Shown here in pieces: positions 29,972 through 38,742 of a stretch of DNA of 56,090 nt. The notes below the pieces were generated by a model. It was not told the DNA's origin, made no database searches, and saw only the letters and a program-made list of their open reading frames with translations. How positions within the stretch are numbered: position 1 is the first letter of the stretch; each line of letters opens with the position of its first letter. This DNA comes from Elusimicrobiota bacterium. GTDB taxonomy: Bacteria > Elusimicrobiota > Elusimicrobia > UBA1565 > UBA9628. The stretch is from assembly GCA_030696455.1 (NCBI GenBank), contig JAUYSH010000070.1:1-56090 (forward strand). The letters are read 5' to 3'. The position numbers and the translations under genes are program-made.

Positions 29972-31693
29972 ATGAGCGCACCCCGCCCCCACGAAGTCTT
30001 AGCCGCCCTGCGCGCCCTCGAGGATCTCGCCTCCGGCGACCCTATGAGCGTCCGGGGCGTCCTGGCGACCCTCGTTTCCGTGGACGGCACCCTCGGAGAA
30101 CGCCCCGGCGCGTCCTGTGTGATCGCCGACGACACCGCCGCCGGGGGCGAAGGCGTCCTGGGGGCCTCCGCCGTTCCCGAGCCTCTGCGGGAGGCGGCCC
30201 TGGCCGCGATCGAGGCGCAGGCCCCGCGGCTGGCCGAGATGGACCTGGCCGAGGACGACGCCATCTTCGGTCCCGGCGGCCTGTCGGGCCGCGCCGAGGT
30301 CTGGCTCGAGCCCATCACGGGCGAGCTGCGCGAGCGCTTGCGCGAGGTCCGAGAGACCATGCTGCGCGGCGAGGGGCTCGTCATCGAGCTCGCCCTCTCC
30401 GGAGAGGACGCCGGCCGCCGCCGTCATTTCCCGCCCGATCATCCCTCGGTCAAGGCCTGTTACCAGGAAGGCGCGCCGGAGCTCGAGGAGGAAGCCCAGC
30501 GCGGCGGCGTGCGGCGCCTGCTGCGCTTCCCTCTGATTCCCATGGGCAAGGTTCTGATATTAGGTTCGAGCGAAGACTGCCGTCGGCTCGCGGAGCTGCT
30601 CGACCGCCTCGGCTTCGTCGTCACCGTCGCCGACCACCGCCCGGGGCGCCTGCACGGCGAGGGCTGGGACCGGGCGCGCTGGCAGCTCGTCGAAGGCGGC
30701 TGGGAGGCCGCGCGCGCCGCCTGCCGGCCCGACCTCGACACCTATGTCGTCGTCGCGACCCGAAGCTACTCCGCCGACCTGCGCGCCCTGAAGGGCGCGG
30801 TCCCGAGCCCCGCCCGCTATGTCGGCCTCGTCGGCGCCGCGGGCCGCGCGGCCAAGCTTTTGAGCGAGCTCCGCGAGAGCGGCGTCGAACCGCGCCCGGG
30901 CTCCTTCTCCGCTCCGGCCGGCCTCGACGTCGGCGCGGAAACCGCCGAGGAGCTCGCGCTTGCCGTGACCGCGGAGATCCTCGCCGTCCGCGCCGAGCGC
31001 AAGGGCGGCCGTCCCGCGCGCGCGCGCGCCGCCGGCTCCTCGCCGCTGCACCGCAAGGGCGGTGTCAGGATCCCCGGGCTCGTGCTCGCAGCCGGGCGCG
31101 GCAAGCGCTTCGGCGAAACCTCGAAGCTGCTCGCCGCCGTCGACGGCCGTCCCGTCCTGCGCCACGTCGTCGAGACCGCCCTGGCCGCGCGCCTCGATCC
31201 TGTCATCGTGGTCCTCGGCGCCGGCGCCGAGGACGGGCTCAAGGCCATCGAGGGCCTCGACGATCCCCGTCTGCGCGTCGTGTTCAACCCGGCCTGGTCC
31301 ACGGGCAAGGCCTCGTCCTTCGAGACCGGCCTGCGCGAGGTCCCCGCGGACGCCCCCGGGGTCGTGACCTTGCTCGGCGACATGCCGCGCGTGCCCGCCT
31401 GGCTCGTCGAGCGGGTCATCGCCGAGTTCGAGCTGACCGGCTCGCTGACCTTCCCGATATATCCCTCCGCCGAGGGCTCCGTCAAAGGCCATCCGACCGC
31501 GTATCCGCGCGAGCTGTTCGGCGAGGTCGGGCGGCTGGTCGGCGACGACACGGCGATGGCCGCCGTGCGCGCGCATTGGGGCGAGGCGGTGAAGATCCCG
31601 CTCGACGACGACTTCACGCAGGCCGACATCGACACCGCGCAGGACCTCGAGCTGCTCAACGTGAAGCCGGAAACGCAAGGCCGCCTGCTTTAG
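29972..31693 (+). CDS. XdhC/CoxI-type protein fused to MobA-like nucleotidyltransferase
   Basis: A 573-residue fusion. Residues ~1-140 are an XdhC/CoxI N-domain (GVLATLVSVDGTLGERPGASCVI). Residues ~190-335 are the XdhC Rossmann domain (VLILGSSEDCRRLAELLDRLGF..., ARYVGLVGAAGRAAKLL, APAGLDVGAETAEELALA). Residues ~360-565 are a MobA/MocA-like transferase (GLVLAAGRGKRFGETSKLLA, LLGDMPRVP). Together they would make and insert cytidylated or sulfurated molybdopterin for a xanthine-dehydrogenase-type enzyme that is not in this window. The two proteins are usually separate. ATG 29972 has only a weak upstream TATTAC. Confidence 0.88.
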   Translation: MSAPRPHEVLAALRALEDLASGDPMSVRGVLATLVSVDGTLGERPGASCVIADDTAAGGEGVLGASAVPEPLREAALAAIEAQAPRLAEMDLAEDDAIFGPGGLSGRAEVWLEPITGELRERLREVRETMLRGEGLVIELALSGEDAGRRRHFPPDHPSVKACYQEGAPELEEEAQRGGVRRLLRFPLIPMGKVLILGSSEDCRRLAELLDRLGFVVTVADHRPGRLHGEGWDRARWQLVEGGWEAARAACRPDLDTYVVVATRSYSADLRALKGAVPSPARYVGLVGAAGRAAKLLSELRESGVEPRPGSFSAPAGLDVGAETAEELALAVTAEILAVRAERKGGRPARARAAGSSPLHRKGGVRIPGLVLAAGRGKRFGETSKLLAAVDGRPVLRHVVETALAARLDPVIVVLGAGAEDGLKAIEGLDDPRLRVVFNPAWSTGKASSFETGLREVPADAPGVVTLLGDMPRVPAWLVERVIAEFELTGSLTFPIYPSAEGSVKGHPTAYPRELFGEVGRLVGDDTAMAAVRAHWGEAVKIPLDDDFTQADIDTAQDLELLNVKPETQGRLL

Positions 31694-31712
31694 ACAGTTT
31701 CCGGAAGCAGTT
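31693..31712. repeat. CTGTTTCCGGAAACAG-family palindrome between convergent stops
   Basis: GACAGTTTCCGGAAGCAGTT matches 17 of 20 positions of the extended palindrome. It fills exactly the gap between the stop codons of the XdhC-MobA and GreA/B-like genes. Confidence 0.65.
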
Positions 31713-32206
31713 CAGTACGTGATCGACACGACGGACCACTTCTCGGCGCCCGCTTCGGTTTCCCAGTACAGCACCTGCCCCGCCTTGAGGCCGAACAGGG
31801 TCTGCGCGAAGGGCGCGGCCCAGGATAAGGTCTGGCCGCCCTCCTCGGCCTCGTCCTCTCCGACGATGCGGACCGATTTCTTCTCGCCATCCTCGCGCTC
31901 AAGTATGACCGAGGCGCCGAATCGAATCTGCTCCTTGGGCTGCACGGCGGGGTCGACGGGTATCGCGGACTCAAGGCGCGCGCGCACGTAGCGCAGGTCG
32001 CGCTCGAGTTCCCGCTTCTTCTTTTTTTTCAACGGATCGTCTTGCGCGCCCTCGAACTCCTTCAATTCCGCGAGCAGCGCCTCCTCGGAGTCCTGAAGCG
32101 TCTTCAGGCCGCGCGGCGTGACGTAGTTGGGCTGGGGGGAGACCGGACGCTCGGGCGGATCCTCGTCGGGGCCCTGCGCGTCTTCCTTGACGAACGCCCG
32201 GCTCAT
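31712..32206 (-). CDS. GreA/GreB-family elongation factor, divergent N-terminal hairpin
   Basis: A 164-residue protein. The C-terminal half (FGASVILEREDGEKKSVRIVGEDEAEEGGQTLSWAAPFAQTLFGLKAGQVLYW) is the FKBP-like domain of GreA/GreB. The N-terminus NYVTPRGLKTLQDSEEALLAEL starts a coiled coil. The usual tip motif (SENADY with catalytic acidic residues) is replaced by EGAQDDPLKKKKKRELERDL, so transcript-cleavage activity is doubtful. It follows hisS by 4 nt. An A8 run in the Lys codons is a possible slippage site. Confidence 0.82.
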   Translation of the reverse strand: MSRAFVKEDAQGPDEDPPERPVSPQPNYVTPRGLKTLQDSEEALLAELKEFEGAQDDPLKKKKKRELERDLRYVRARLESAIPVDPAVQPKEQIRFGASVILEREDGEKKSVRIVGEDEAEEGGQTLSWAAPFAQTLFGLKAGQVLYWETEAGAEKWSVVSITY

Positions 32207-32210
32207 CGCC

Positions 32211-33488
32211 CTAGTGCTTGCCGGCGATGAGGGCGCAGGCCTCGTCGAGCGTCAGCGCCTGCTCCTCGCCGGTGGCCAGCGCCTTGACCTGCATGGCGCC
32301 GCGGCCCGCCTCGTCGGGGCCGATGACGATGGCGTAGCCGGCCTTCTTCTGGTCGGCGTACTTGAACTGGGCCTTGAGCTTGCCGGTGCCCGGGTACACG
32401 TCGACGGCGAGGCCCTTGGCGCGCAGCGCCGCGCCGACCTCGAGCGAGCGGCCGCGCAGGTCGTCGGAGAACACGGTCACGACGGCGTCGGGGGCGGCGT
32501 GGTCGCCGCCCTTGCCCTTTTCCTCGAGGATCAGCATGAGGCGCTCGAAGCCGATCGAGCCGCCGCAGGCGGGGGTGTCCGGGCCGCCGAACTTCGCGGT
32601 GAGCTTGTCGTAGCGGCCGCCGCCGCCGAGCGAGCCGGACAAGGACGGGTGGCGGAACTCGAAGACGGGCCCCGTGTAATAGCCCATGCCGCGCATGAGG
32701 CTCGGGTCCACGACGAGGGAGGACGCGGGGACGAGCGCGGACACGGCGGCGATGATCTTGTCGAGCGGCTCCGCCGCCGTGCCGTTTTCGGCCAGCAAGG
32801 TCTTGACCAAGGCGGCGCTCACTCCTTCGCCGACCAACGTCGTGAGCTCGGTGATGACCGCGTCCCGCCCGATCTTGTCGAGCTTGTCCACCGCGACGCA
32901 CACCGCGCCGCGCTTGTCCTCCGGCACCCCCGCGGCGCTCAGGGCCTGGTCGACGAGTCGCCGGTCGTTGAGGTGCACCTTCACGCCCTCGAGGCCGAAC
33001 TCCTTGAAAACGGCCAGGATCGCCGCGATGATCTCGACCTCGGCGCCCCAGGAGTCGGAGCCGATGATGTCGACGTCGCATTGCGTGAACTCGCGGTAGC
33101 GGCCCTTCTGGGCGCGCTCGGCGCGCCACACGGGGCCTATCGCGAAGGCCTTGAACGGGTGGGGGAGCTGGGAGCCGTGCTTGGAGTACCAGCGGGCGAG
33201 CGGCAAGGTGAGGTCGAAGCGCAGGCCCAGGTCGGCGAGGTCCAAGCGCTCTTCGAGCGCTCTCGATAAGGCCTCGCCGCGCTTCATGATCTTGAAGATG
33301 AGCTTCTCGTTCTCGCCGCCGCCCTGGCCGGTCAGGACCGAGAGATCCTCGACGGCGGGCGTCGCCACGGGCTGAAAGCCGTAGGAGCGGTAGACGCTGG
33401 TGATGAGCTCGACGGCGCGGGCGCGGGCCGCGACCTGATCGGGCAAAAAGTCGCGGAAGCCCGACGGCGGCGTCGTGGGGATGGTCAT
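32211..33488 (-). CDS. hisS: Histidine--tRNA ligase
   Basis: A 425-residue class II aminoacyl-tRNA synthetase. Motif regions: GFRDFLPDQV near the N-terminus, LRFDLTLPLARW, PFKAFAIGPVWRAERAQKGRYREFTQCDVDIIGS (motif 2), GGGGRYDKL and CGGSIGFERLML (motif 3). The C-terminal anticodon-binding domain ends at residue 425. ATG 33488 is only 38 bp from the divergent addB-like start; a TACTCT box (complement of 33499-33504) serves hisS. Confidence 0.95.
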   Translation of the reverse strand: MTIPTTPPSGFRDFLPDQVAARARAVELITSVYRSYGFQPVATPAVEDLSVLTGQGGGENEKLIFKIMKRGEALSRALEERLDLADLGLRFDLTLPLARWYSKHGSQLPHPFKAFAIGPVWRAERAQKGRYREFTQCDVDIIGSDSWGAEVEIIAAILAVFKEFGLEGVKVHLNDRRLVDQALSAAGVPEDKRGAVCVAVDKLDKIGRDAVITELTTLVGEGVSAALVKTLLAENGTAAEPLDKIIAAVSALVPASSLVVDPSLMRGMGYYTGPVFEFRHPSLSGSLGGGGRYDKLTAKFGGPDTPACGGSIGFERLMLILEEKGKGGDHAAPDAVVTVFSDDLRGRSLEVGAALRAKGLAVDVYPGTGKLKAQFKYADQKKAGYAIVIGPDEAGRGAMQVKALATGEEQALTLDEACALIAGKH

Positions 33489-33526
33489 GGCGAGAAAGAG
33501 AGTAGCAAAATTGATACTTTGGCTAA

Positions 33527-36500
33527 ATGAGCCCCCGTCCCGGAGGTCTTCGCGTCGTTCACGGTCCCTTCGAGGCGCTCGAGGACGCCTTCGTCGAACG
33601 TGTCCGCGCGCTCAAGCCAGGCCCCGGGGCGAAGCCGCTCCTCGTCGTCGCTCCCTCGCGCGTGCTGGCCGACCGCCTCGAGCGCCTGCTGGCGGTCGAG
33701 AAGGGCCTTCCCCTGCTCGGCGTCCACTTCCACACCTTCCACTCGCTCGCCGCCCTCGTCGTGGAGGAGGCGGGCTTCCCCGACGCGGCTTTGATCTCCG
33801 ACCCGGTCTTCCACGACGCCGTCGTCGACCGCGCGCTCGACCTGGCCCCCGTCCTCGGCGTCGCCCGCGAGCTGCGCCCCAAGGCCCTCGCCTGCGCCGT
33901 GCGGTCCAGCCTTCGCGACCTTAGCGACGCGGGCGTGGATGCAAAACAGGTGGCCGAACATTTCGGGTCAACGTTGATAAAAGATGAGGAGGAGGCCGCA
34001 AGGTTCAATGCCCTGCTGGCTTTGTTGGCGCTCTATGAAAAAGAGCTCGCTCGCCTCGGCGTGCTCGCGCCGTCGGCGCTCGTCAAGCGCGCCGCCGAAT
34101 CGGCAGCCGCTTCTGAGTTTCTTTCGGGCTTTTCCGAGATCATCTACTACGGCTTTTACGATCTGACGGGACTCCAGCTCGACTTCTTCGAAGCGGTCAC
34201 CGCCACGCGTCCCTCTCAATTATTCTTTCCGTTCCGGCAAGGTCACCCCGCCTTTCGTTTTTCCGAGGAACTGTTCACCCAAAAATTTTCCGGCATCTCG
34301 TCGAGCGCGGCCGCCGGCGCAGCCGGCGGCACCGCGCTCGGAGAAGCCCTCGATGCGTTGTTCGATCCGTCCAAACCGCCTTCGGCGGTTGAGCATGGTC
34401 GAGTCGTCGTGGTCTCGGCGTCAGGCGCGAGAGACGAGTCCTGGGCCGCCGCCAAAGAAGCCCTCCGCCTGCTGAACGACGGAATCCCCGCGCACGAGAT
34501 CGCCATCGTCGCCCGCGCCCTCGAGCCCTACCGCCCCGCCCTCGCCGAGGCCTTCGCCGCCGAGGGCTTGCCCCTGGACCTCTCCTGCGGCGAGCCCATC
34601 CTCCGCCACCCCGCCGCGAAGGCCGCTCTCGACCTCCTGACTTTGCGCGAGCGCGACTTCCCCGCCCGTACGGTGGAAGACCTCGCGTCCTCGCCGTACT
34701 TCATCGCCGCGACGCCCAAGCGCGCCCGGACCTGGCGCCGCCTCGTGGACGTCCTCGGCATACGCGCCGGCTGGCTGCAGTGGCGCGGCAAGCTCGAGCC
34801 GTGCGCGGGCGGCCCCGTCGAACTGCGCGTCCACCGCGTGCGCGAGGGCCTTCCCGGGGAGCTCGTCCCCGTCGAGGACGTAAGCGCGCTATGGGCGTTC
34901 GTCTCCGGCCTGCGCGCGGCGCTGGGCTCCCCGGAGGCCGCCTGGTCGGCGCGCGCCGCCGAGGCGCGGGCCCTGCTCGCCGCGCATCTCGCCCTTCCGG
35001 CGAAGCCCTCGGCGGCCGAGCGCGACGCCTTCGCCGCCGTCGAGACGGCGCTCGAGGAGCTCGCGGCCTTCGACCGGCTGCGCCGGCCCTGCGCGTGGGA
35101 GGACTTTCTCGACGCCTTCGAGCGCAAGCTCGTCCGCTCCTCTCGCGACGCGGGCGACGGCCTGCTGGGCGTGCGCGCGCTCGACGCGATGGACGCCCGC
35201 GGCCAGCGCTTCCGCGCGGTGGTCCTTCTCGGCCTCAAGGAAAAGCTGTTCCCGCGCCAGGTCCTCGAGGACCCCCTGCTGCGCGACGCCGCCCGTTCCG
35301 CGCTGCGCCACCCCGCCGGCTACTGGATCGGGCGCAAGGCCGCGGGCCATGAGGAAGAGCGCCTGCTGTTCTATCTCGTCTGCGCGTCGGCCAAGGAGCG
35401 GCTCGTCCTGATCTATCCCCGCTCCGACGAGGCTGGCAAGGCCTCGGTGCCGTCGACTTATCTGCGCGAGCTCTGCCGGGCGGCGGGCCTGCCCGCCCCC
35501 GGTGAGGGGGACGCGCGGCGCGTGCCGCGCCAGCCGGCCGAGCGCCTTCGCGCCACGCCGCCCGCGCTGCTGACGCCGCGCGAGGCGTCCTTGCTCGCCG
35601 TCCTCCAGGGCGGCGCGCCCCATCCGGCGCTCGGCGAGGCGGATTCGCGGACGGCGCCGCTGCCCGAGGAGCTCACGCGCGTCGCGGCGCTCAACGAGCG
35701 CGGCGCGCCTTCCGGGCACGACGGGCTCACGCGCCCCATCGCGGCGGAGCTCGCGCGGCTCAAGCAGAACGGCCTCTCGCCCACGGCCATCGACATGTAC
35801 GCGGCCTGCCCGTTCCGCTTCTTCGCCGCGCGCGTGCTCAACCTCGGGGAGCGCGAGGAGGCCTCCGGTCGGGGCGAGCTCACGCCCCAGGAGCGCGGCC
35901 GCGTCTATCACGCCGTGCTGGAGCGGTTCTACGCCTCGCTGACGCCCGGCGCCTGGTCCGGAGTCGAAGACTGGGAGCACGCATATGCCGCCGCCGACGC
36001 GGCCGTCTTCGCCGAGAACGACTGGCGCGCGCTGGGCGTGTACCCGCTGCTGTGGGAGGCGGCGCGCCTCGACATGGGCCGGCGCCTGCGCTCCTTCGTC
36101 GCCTGGGACCTGGACCGCCTGCGCGCGGCCGGCCTGCGGCCCCGGCTCTTCGAGACCCGCCTGCAGGGCGCGCCCGCCGAGGGCGCCCCCGGCGGCGTGC
36201 CCTGGAGGGGCGTGGCGGACCGCATCGACGCGGACGCGGCGGCGCGCGAGTTCCACGTCGTCGACTACAAGACCCGCGAGAACGCGCGCTCCAAGAAGCT
36301 GGCCGAGAAAGCCGCGCAGGGAAAGGTGCACCAGCTCCCGTTTTACGCGGAACTCGGCGGCGCCGCGCTCGGCGAAGGCTGGAAGTTCGCCGGGGCTTCG
36401 CTGCTTTTCCTCGAGGTCGAGGAGGGAGAAGCCCGGTCGGCGGAGCTGACCGCCGAGGACTGGGGGGTGGCGCGCGGGCCCTTCCTGGAGATCCTGGCCG

Positions 36501-36658
36501 CCCGCGTCGACGCGATCGCGTCGGGACGCTTCCCGATGCGCCCCGACGACGGCGAGCGCGGGCACTGCTCCTGGTGCGAGTTCCCCACGGTGTGCCGCAA
36601 GGGCCACGCGCCCTCGCGCGCGCGAGCCCTGAAGGCCGCTGTGCCGGGCGAGCAGTAA
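33527..36658 (+). CDS. AddB/RexB-like helicase-nuclease subunit
   Basis: A 1043-residue subunit of a recombinational double-strand-break repair enzyme. The N-terminus (LLVVAPSRVLADRLERLL) is an inactivated helicase-like domain lacking a clear Walker A. The C-terminus is a RecB-type PD-(D/E)XK nuclease with DYKTRE (about residue 912). Iron-sulfur cysteines of the AddB kind are placed as expected: one in YAACPFRFF (about 760) and three in CSWCEFPTVC (about 1013-1022). AddA-like 39626-42880 is its partner, three genes downstream. The ATG follows a TACTTT/GATACT box by 6-8 nt, so the mRNA is probably leaderless. Confidence 0.85.
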   Translation: MSPRPGGLRVVHGPFEALEDAFVERVRALKPGPGAKPLLVVAPSRVLADRLERLLAVEKGLPLLGVHFHTFHSLAALVVEEAGFPDAALISDPVFHDAVVDRALDLAPVLGVARELRPKALACAVRSSLRDLSDAGVDAKQVAEHFGSTLIKDEEEAARFNALLALLALYEKELARLGVLAPSALVKRAAESAAASEFLSGFSEIIYYGFYDLTGLQLDFFEAVTATRPSQLFFPFRQGHPAFRFSEELFTQKFSGISSSAAAGAAGGTALGEALDALFDPSKPPSAVEHGRVVVVSASGARDESWAAAKEALRLLNDGIPAHEIAIVARALEPYRPALAEAFAAEGLPLDLSCGEPILRHPAAKAALDLLTLRERDFPARTVEDLASSPYFIAATPKRARTWRRLVDVLGIRAGWLQWRGKLEPCAGGPVELRVHRVREGLPGELVPVEDVSALWAFVSGLRAALGSPEAAWSARAAEARALLAAHLALPAKPSAAERDAFAAVETALEELAAFDRLRRPCAWEDFLDAFERKLVRSSRDAGDGLLGVRALDAMDARGQRFRAVVLLGLKEKLFPRQVLEDPLLRDAARSALRHPAGYWIGRKAAGHEEERLLFYLVCASAKERLVLIYPRSDEAGKASVPSTYLRELCRAAGLPAPGEGDARRVPRQPAERLRATPPALLTPREASLLAVLQGGAPHPALGEADSRTAPLPEELTRVAALNERGAPSGHDGLTRPIAAELARLKQNGLSPTAIDMYAACPFRFFAARVLNLGEREEASGRGELTPQERGRVYHAVLERFYASLTPGAWSGVEDWEHAYAAADAAVFAENDWRALGVYPLLWEAARLDMGRRLRSFVAWDLDRLRAAGLRPRLFETRLQGAPAEGAPGGVPWRGVADRIDADAAAREFHVVDYKTRENARSKKLAEKAAQGKVHQLPFYAELGGAALGEGWKFAGASLLFLEVEEGEARSAELTAEDWGVARGPFLEILAARVDAIASGRFPMRPDDGERGHCSWCEFPTVCRKGHAPSRARALKAAVPGEQ

Positions 36659-36670
36659 GCCCTCTCCTGA

Positions 36671-36686
36671 CTGTTTCCGGAAACAG
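36671..36686. repeat. CTGTTTCCGGAAACAG palindrome
   Basis: A perfect 16-bp palindrome 12 nt after the addB-like stop. The following 60 bases hold further short inverted repeats (CGGTCC/GGACCG; ACCTTCG/CGAAGGT). Confidence 0.8.
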
Positions 36687-36753
36687 CTGGGGGACCTTCG
36701 CTTCATCTGCCCGGATCGGTCCCGGACCGAGCTGCCGAAGGTGAGAAGCCCCC

Positions 36754-36782
36754 TTGACGGGGCTGCTCCTCCCCTTTACACT
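36754..36782 (+). promoter_or_regulatory. Promoter for a leaderless zinc-ribbon gene mRNA
   Basis: TTGACG (36754-36759), 17-nt spacer, TACACT (36777-36782), 6 nt, ATG at 36789. Confidence 0.75.
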
Positions 36783-36788
36783 CCCCTC

Positions 36789-37124
36789 ATGGCCGAGCGC
36801 GATTGCCCGAAATGCCCGTTCTCACCGATGGAAGATATCGTCGCCGGCGAGATGACGCTCGACGAATGCCCGAAGTGCAAGGGGCGCTGGTACGATTTCG
36901 ACGAGTTGGCCAAGGTGGTGACGGATCCGGCCGCCTTCACCGCGGCCGTCGCGAAGGGACCTCTGCGCCCGCGCCAAGGCACGGCGAAGTGCCCCGTCTG
37001 CCTCGAGGACATGATGAACGGCGGCTTCGGAAACGAGCTGCTGCGCGTCGATCAGTGCGCCGGGCACGGCCTTTGGCTCGACGCCAATGAGCTGCGCCTG
37101 CTCAACACGCTGATGGCGTCCTAG
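36789..37124 (+). CDS. Double zf-TFIIB zinc-ribbon protein
   Basis: A 111-residue protein made of two TFIIB-type zinc-ribbon modules: CPKC...CPKCKGRWYDFDELAKV (residues ~6-45) and CPVC...QCAGHGLWLDANELRLL (~68-106). The W/Y-x-D-x-x-E-L helix after each ribbon is the family signature. Function in bacteria is unknown; nucleic-acid or protein binding is assumed. ATG 36789 fits the promoter; the longer frame to 36741 spans it. Its stop overlaps the convergent kinase stop by 4 nt (CTAG). Confidence 0.85.
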   Translation: MAERDCPKCPFSPMEDIVAGEMTLDECPKCKGRWYDFDELAKVVTDPAAFTAAVAKGPLRPRQGTAKCPVCLEDMMNGGFGNELLRVDQCAGHGLWLDANELRLLNTLMAS

Positions 37125-38614
37125 GCGCGCAGGTCCGCCGCGGCGGCGAGGCCCTCGCGGCCCGGCAGGCTGAAGGAGAAGCGCGAGCCCTTGCCCTGCT
37201 CCGTCTCGAGCTCGAGATCCGTGCCGTGCGCCTCGAGGATCATGCGCGACAGCGCGAGCCCGACGCCGAAGCCCTTCGCCTCGCGCTTGCCTTCCTCCGT
37301 GCGGTAGTAGCCGCCGAAGATCTTCTCCCGGTCCTCGGGGGCCACGCCGATGCCGGTGTCGGCGACGAAAAGCTCCACGCGTCCGCCGGGAACCTTGCGC
37401 GCGCCGAGCGTCACCGTCCCACCCTCGTGGGTGTACTTGACCGCGTTGGAGAAAAGGTTGGCGACGACGAGGGAGAGCGCGTCGGGGTCGCCGGCGCAGG
37501 GAAGCTCGGTCTCCGGCGCCTCGAGCCGCACCGCGAGCTTCTTGCGCGTCGCCAGGATCTCGAGGCGGGCGACCGCGCCGCGCAGCAGGGCCGCGGCGTC
37601 CACGCGCTGGATGTCGACGGAGAACTTTCCCGCCTCGAGCCGTCCGAGGTTGAGCAGGTTCGTGGCCATCGTCGACAGCGCGCGGATGTTCGCGGCGAGC
37701 ATGTCGTGCCAGGGGGCGGCCGCGGCCGTGGCGGGCTCGTTCTCCTGAAGCAAAGCGTGGGCCGTGTGGATGACGGCCAGGGCGTTGTTGAACTCGTGGC
37801 TGACGCCGGAGACGAGCTGGGATTTGAGGCGCCCCGCCTGGCGTTCCCTTTCGAACTGCGCGTTGAGCTGCGCGGCCATCGAGCTCATCGCGCCCAGAAG
37901 CTCGAGAATCTCCGGCGGCCCGTCCTTCATGGTCAAGGTCCAGGGCTCTCCGAGCTTCCACGAGGAGGCCTGCGCGCGCAGGACGCGCACGGGCGCCACG
38001 ATGATGCGGGAGACGGCGGCGGCGACGGCGACGCTGCCGAACAGCCCGAAGCCCAGCACCGCCGCGAAGGTGAGCAGGGCCGCCTCGCGCGCCGCGCGCC
38101 GCTGGGCGTCGAGGCGGGCGAAGCTCAGCCGTCCGAAGTGCGACATGCGCTCGACGAGCCGGTCGATGACCTCGTTGTCGATGGCGCGGCGGATGGCCTC
38201 GGCGCGGCTGAGCCCGCCGCTCTGGACCCGCTGAAAGATCCGGTTTTGGTCGGCGTCGTGCGCGGCGAAATCGAGCGCGATATCCTGCCATTCCCCGAGC
38301 TCCTCCGGATCGCGGATCAGCGAGGCGATGCGGAAGTGGGTCGAGAGGAATTCGCGGGCGGCCGCGGCGCGGCGGTCGAGCCACGCCGGGTCGCGCGTGG
38401 TCAGGTAATTGTCGGCGAACGCGTCGACCCGCCGTATCTCGTTGCGGTGCGCCGGGAGCTCGGTCAGCACCATGAGCTGGTCGGCGAAGCCGCTGCCGAG
38501 GCGGTCCTCGGCCCGGCTGTGCGTCAGGTACGCCACGGTCGAGATCACGGCGAACATGCTCAAGGTGGTGGCGAGGACGGCGGTCAGGCGCGCGCGCAGG
38601 GACCAACGCTTCAT
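37121..38614 (-). CDS. Sensor histidine kinase, orphan
   Basis: A 497-residue membrane kinase. TM1 is about 9-30, followed by a ~150-residue helical periplasmic domain of four-helix-bundle type and TM2 (LLTFAAVLGFGLFGSVAVAAAVS, ~188-210). A HAMP-like segment comes next, then HisKA with phospho-acceptor SGVSHEFNNALAVI. The ATPase has N-box NLFSNAVKYT, DTGIGVAPEDREKIF and GFGVGLALSRMI. No response regulator is adjacent, so its partner is unknown. Start and promoter fit a leaderless transcript. Confidence 0.92.
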   Translation of the reverse strand: MKRWSLRARLTAVLATTLSMFAVISTVAYLTHSRAEDRLGSGFADQLMVLTELPAHRNEIRRVDAFADNYLTTRDPAWLDRRAAAAREFLSTHFRIASLIRDPEELGEWQDIALDFAAHDADQNRIFQRVQSGGLSRAEAIRRAIDNEVIDRLVERMSHFGRLSFARLDAQRRAAREAALLTFAAVLGFGLFGSVAVAAAVSRIIVAPVRVLRAQASSWKLGEPWTLTMKDGPPEILELLGAMSSMAAQLNAQFERERQAGRLKSQLVSGVSHEFNNALAVIHTAHALLQENEPATAAAAPWHDMLAANIRALSTMATNLLNLGRLEAGKFSVDIQRVDAAALLRGAVARLEILATRKKLAVRLEAPETELPCAGDPDALSLVVANLFSNAVKYTHEGGTVTLGARKVPGGRVELFVADTGIGVAPEDREKIFGGYYRTEEGKREAKGFGVGLALSRMILEAHGTDLELETEQGKGSRFSFSLPGREGLAAAADLRA

Positions 38615-38620
38615 GGTTTT

Positions 38621-38649
38621 ATGATGCTTTTTCCGGAGAAGGGGCGCAA
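38621..38649 (-). promoter_or_regulatory. Promoter of the histidine kinase
   Basis: Minus strand TTGCGC (38649-38644), 17-nt spacer, CATCAT (38626-38621), 6 nt, ATG. The hexamers are weak but the spacing is exact. Confidence 0.45.
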
Positions 38650-38730
38650 TCCGGCGAAATACCGACAGGCGTCCGGAGGGCCCAGGCGCGAGGGGACCTT
38701 CGCCTCAGGCGGCCGGGGGCCGGGAGCGAA

Positions 38731-38736
38731 TATACT
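38731..38736 (+). promoter_or_regulatory. -10 box (TATACT) 6 nt before GTG 38743
   Basis: Leaderless arrangement; no clear -35. Confidence 0.6.
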
Positions 38737-38742
38737 GTTATC

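Noticed and set aside
32015-32035. Programmed frameshift at the A8 run of the GreA/B-like gene
   Set aside because: The zero frame gives a complete protein and no useful alternative frame follows.
34889-36706. 605-codon frame on the minus strand
   Set aside because: Antisense shadow of the AddB-like gene.
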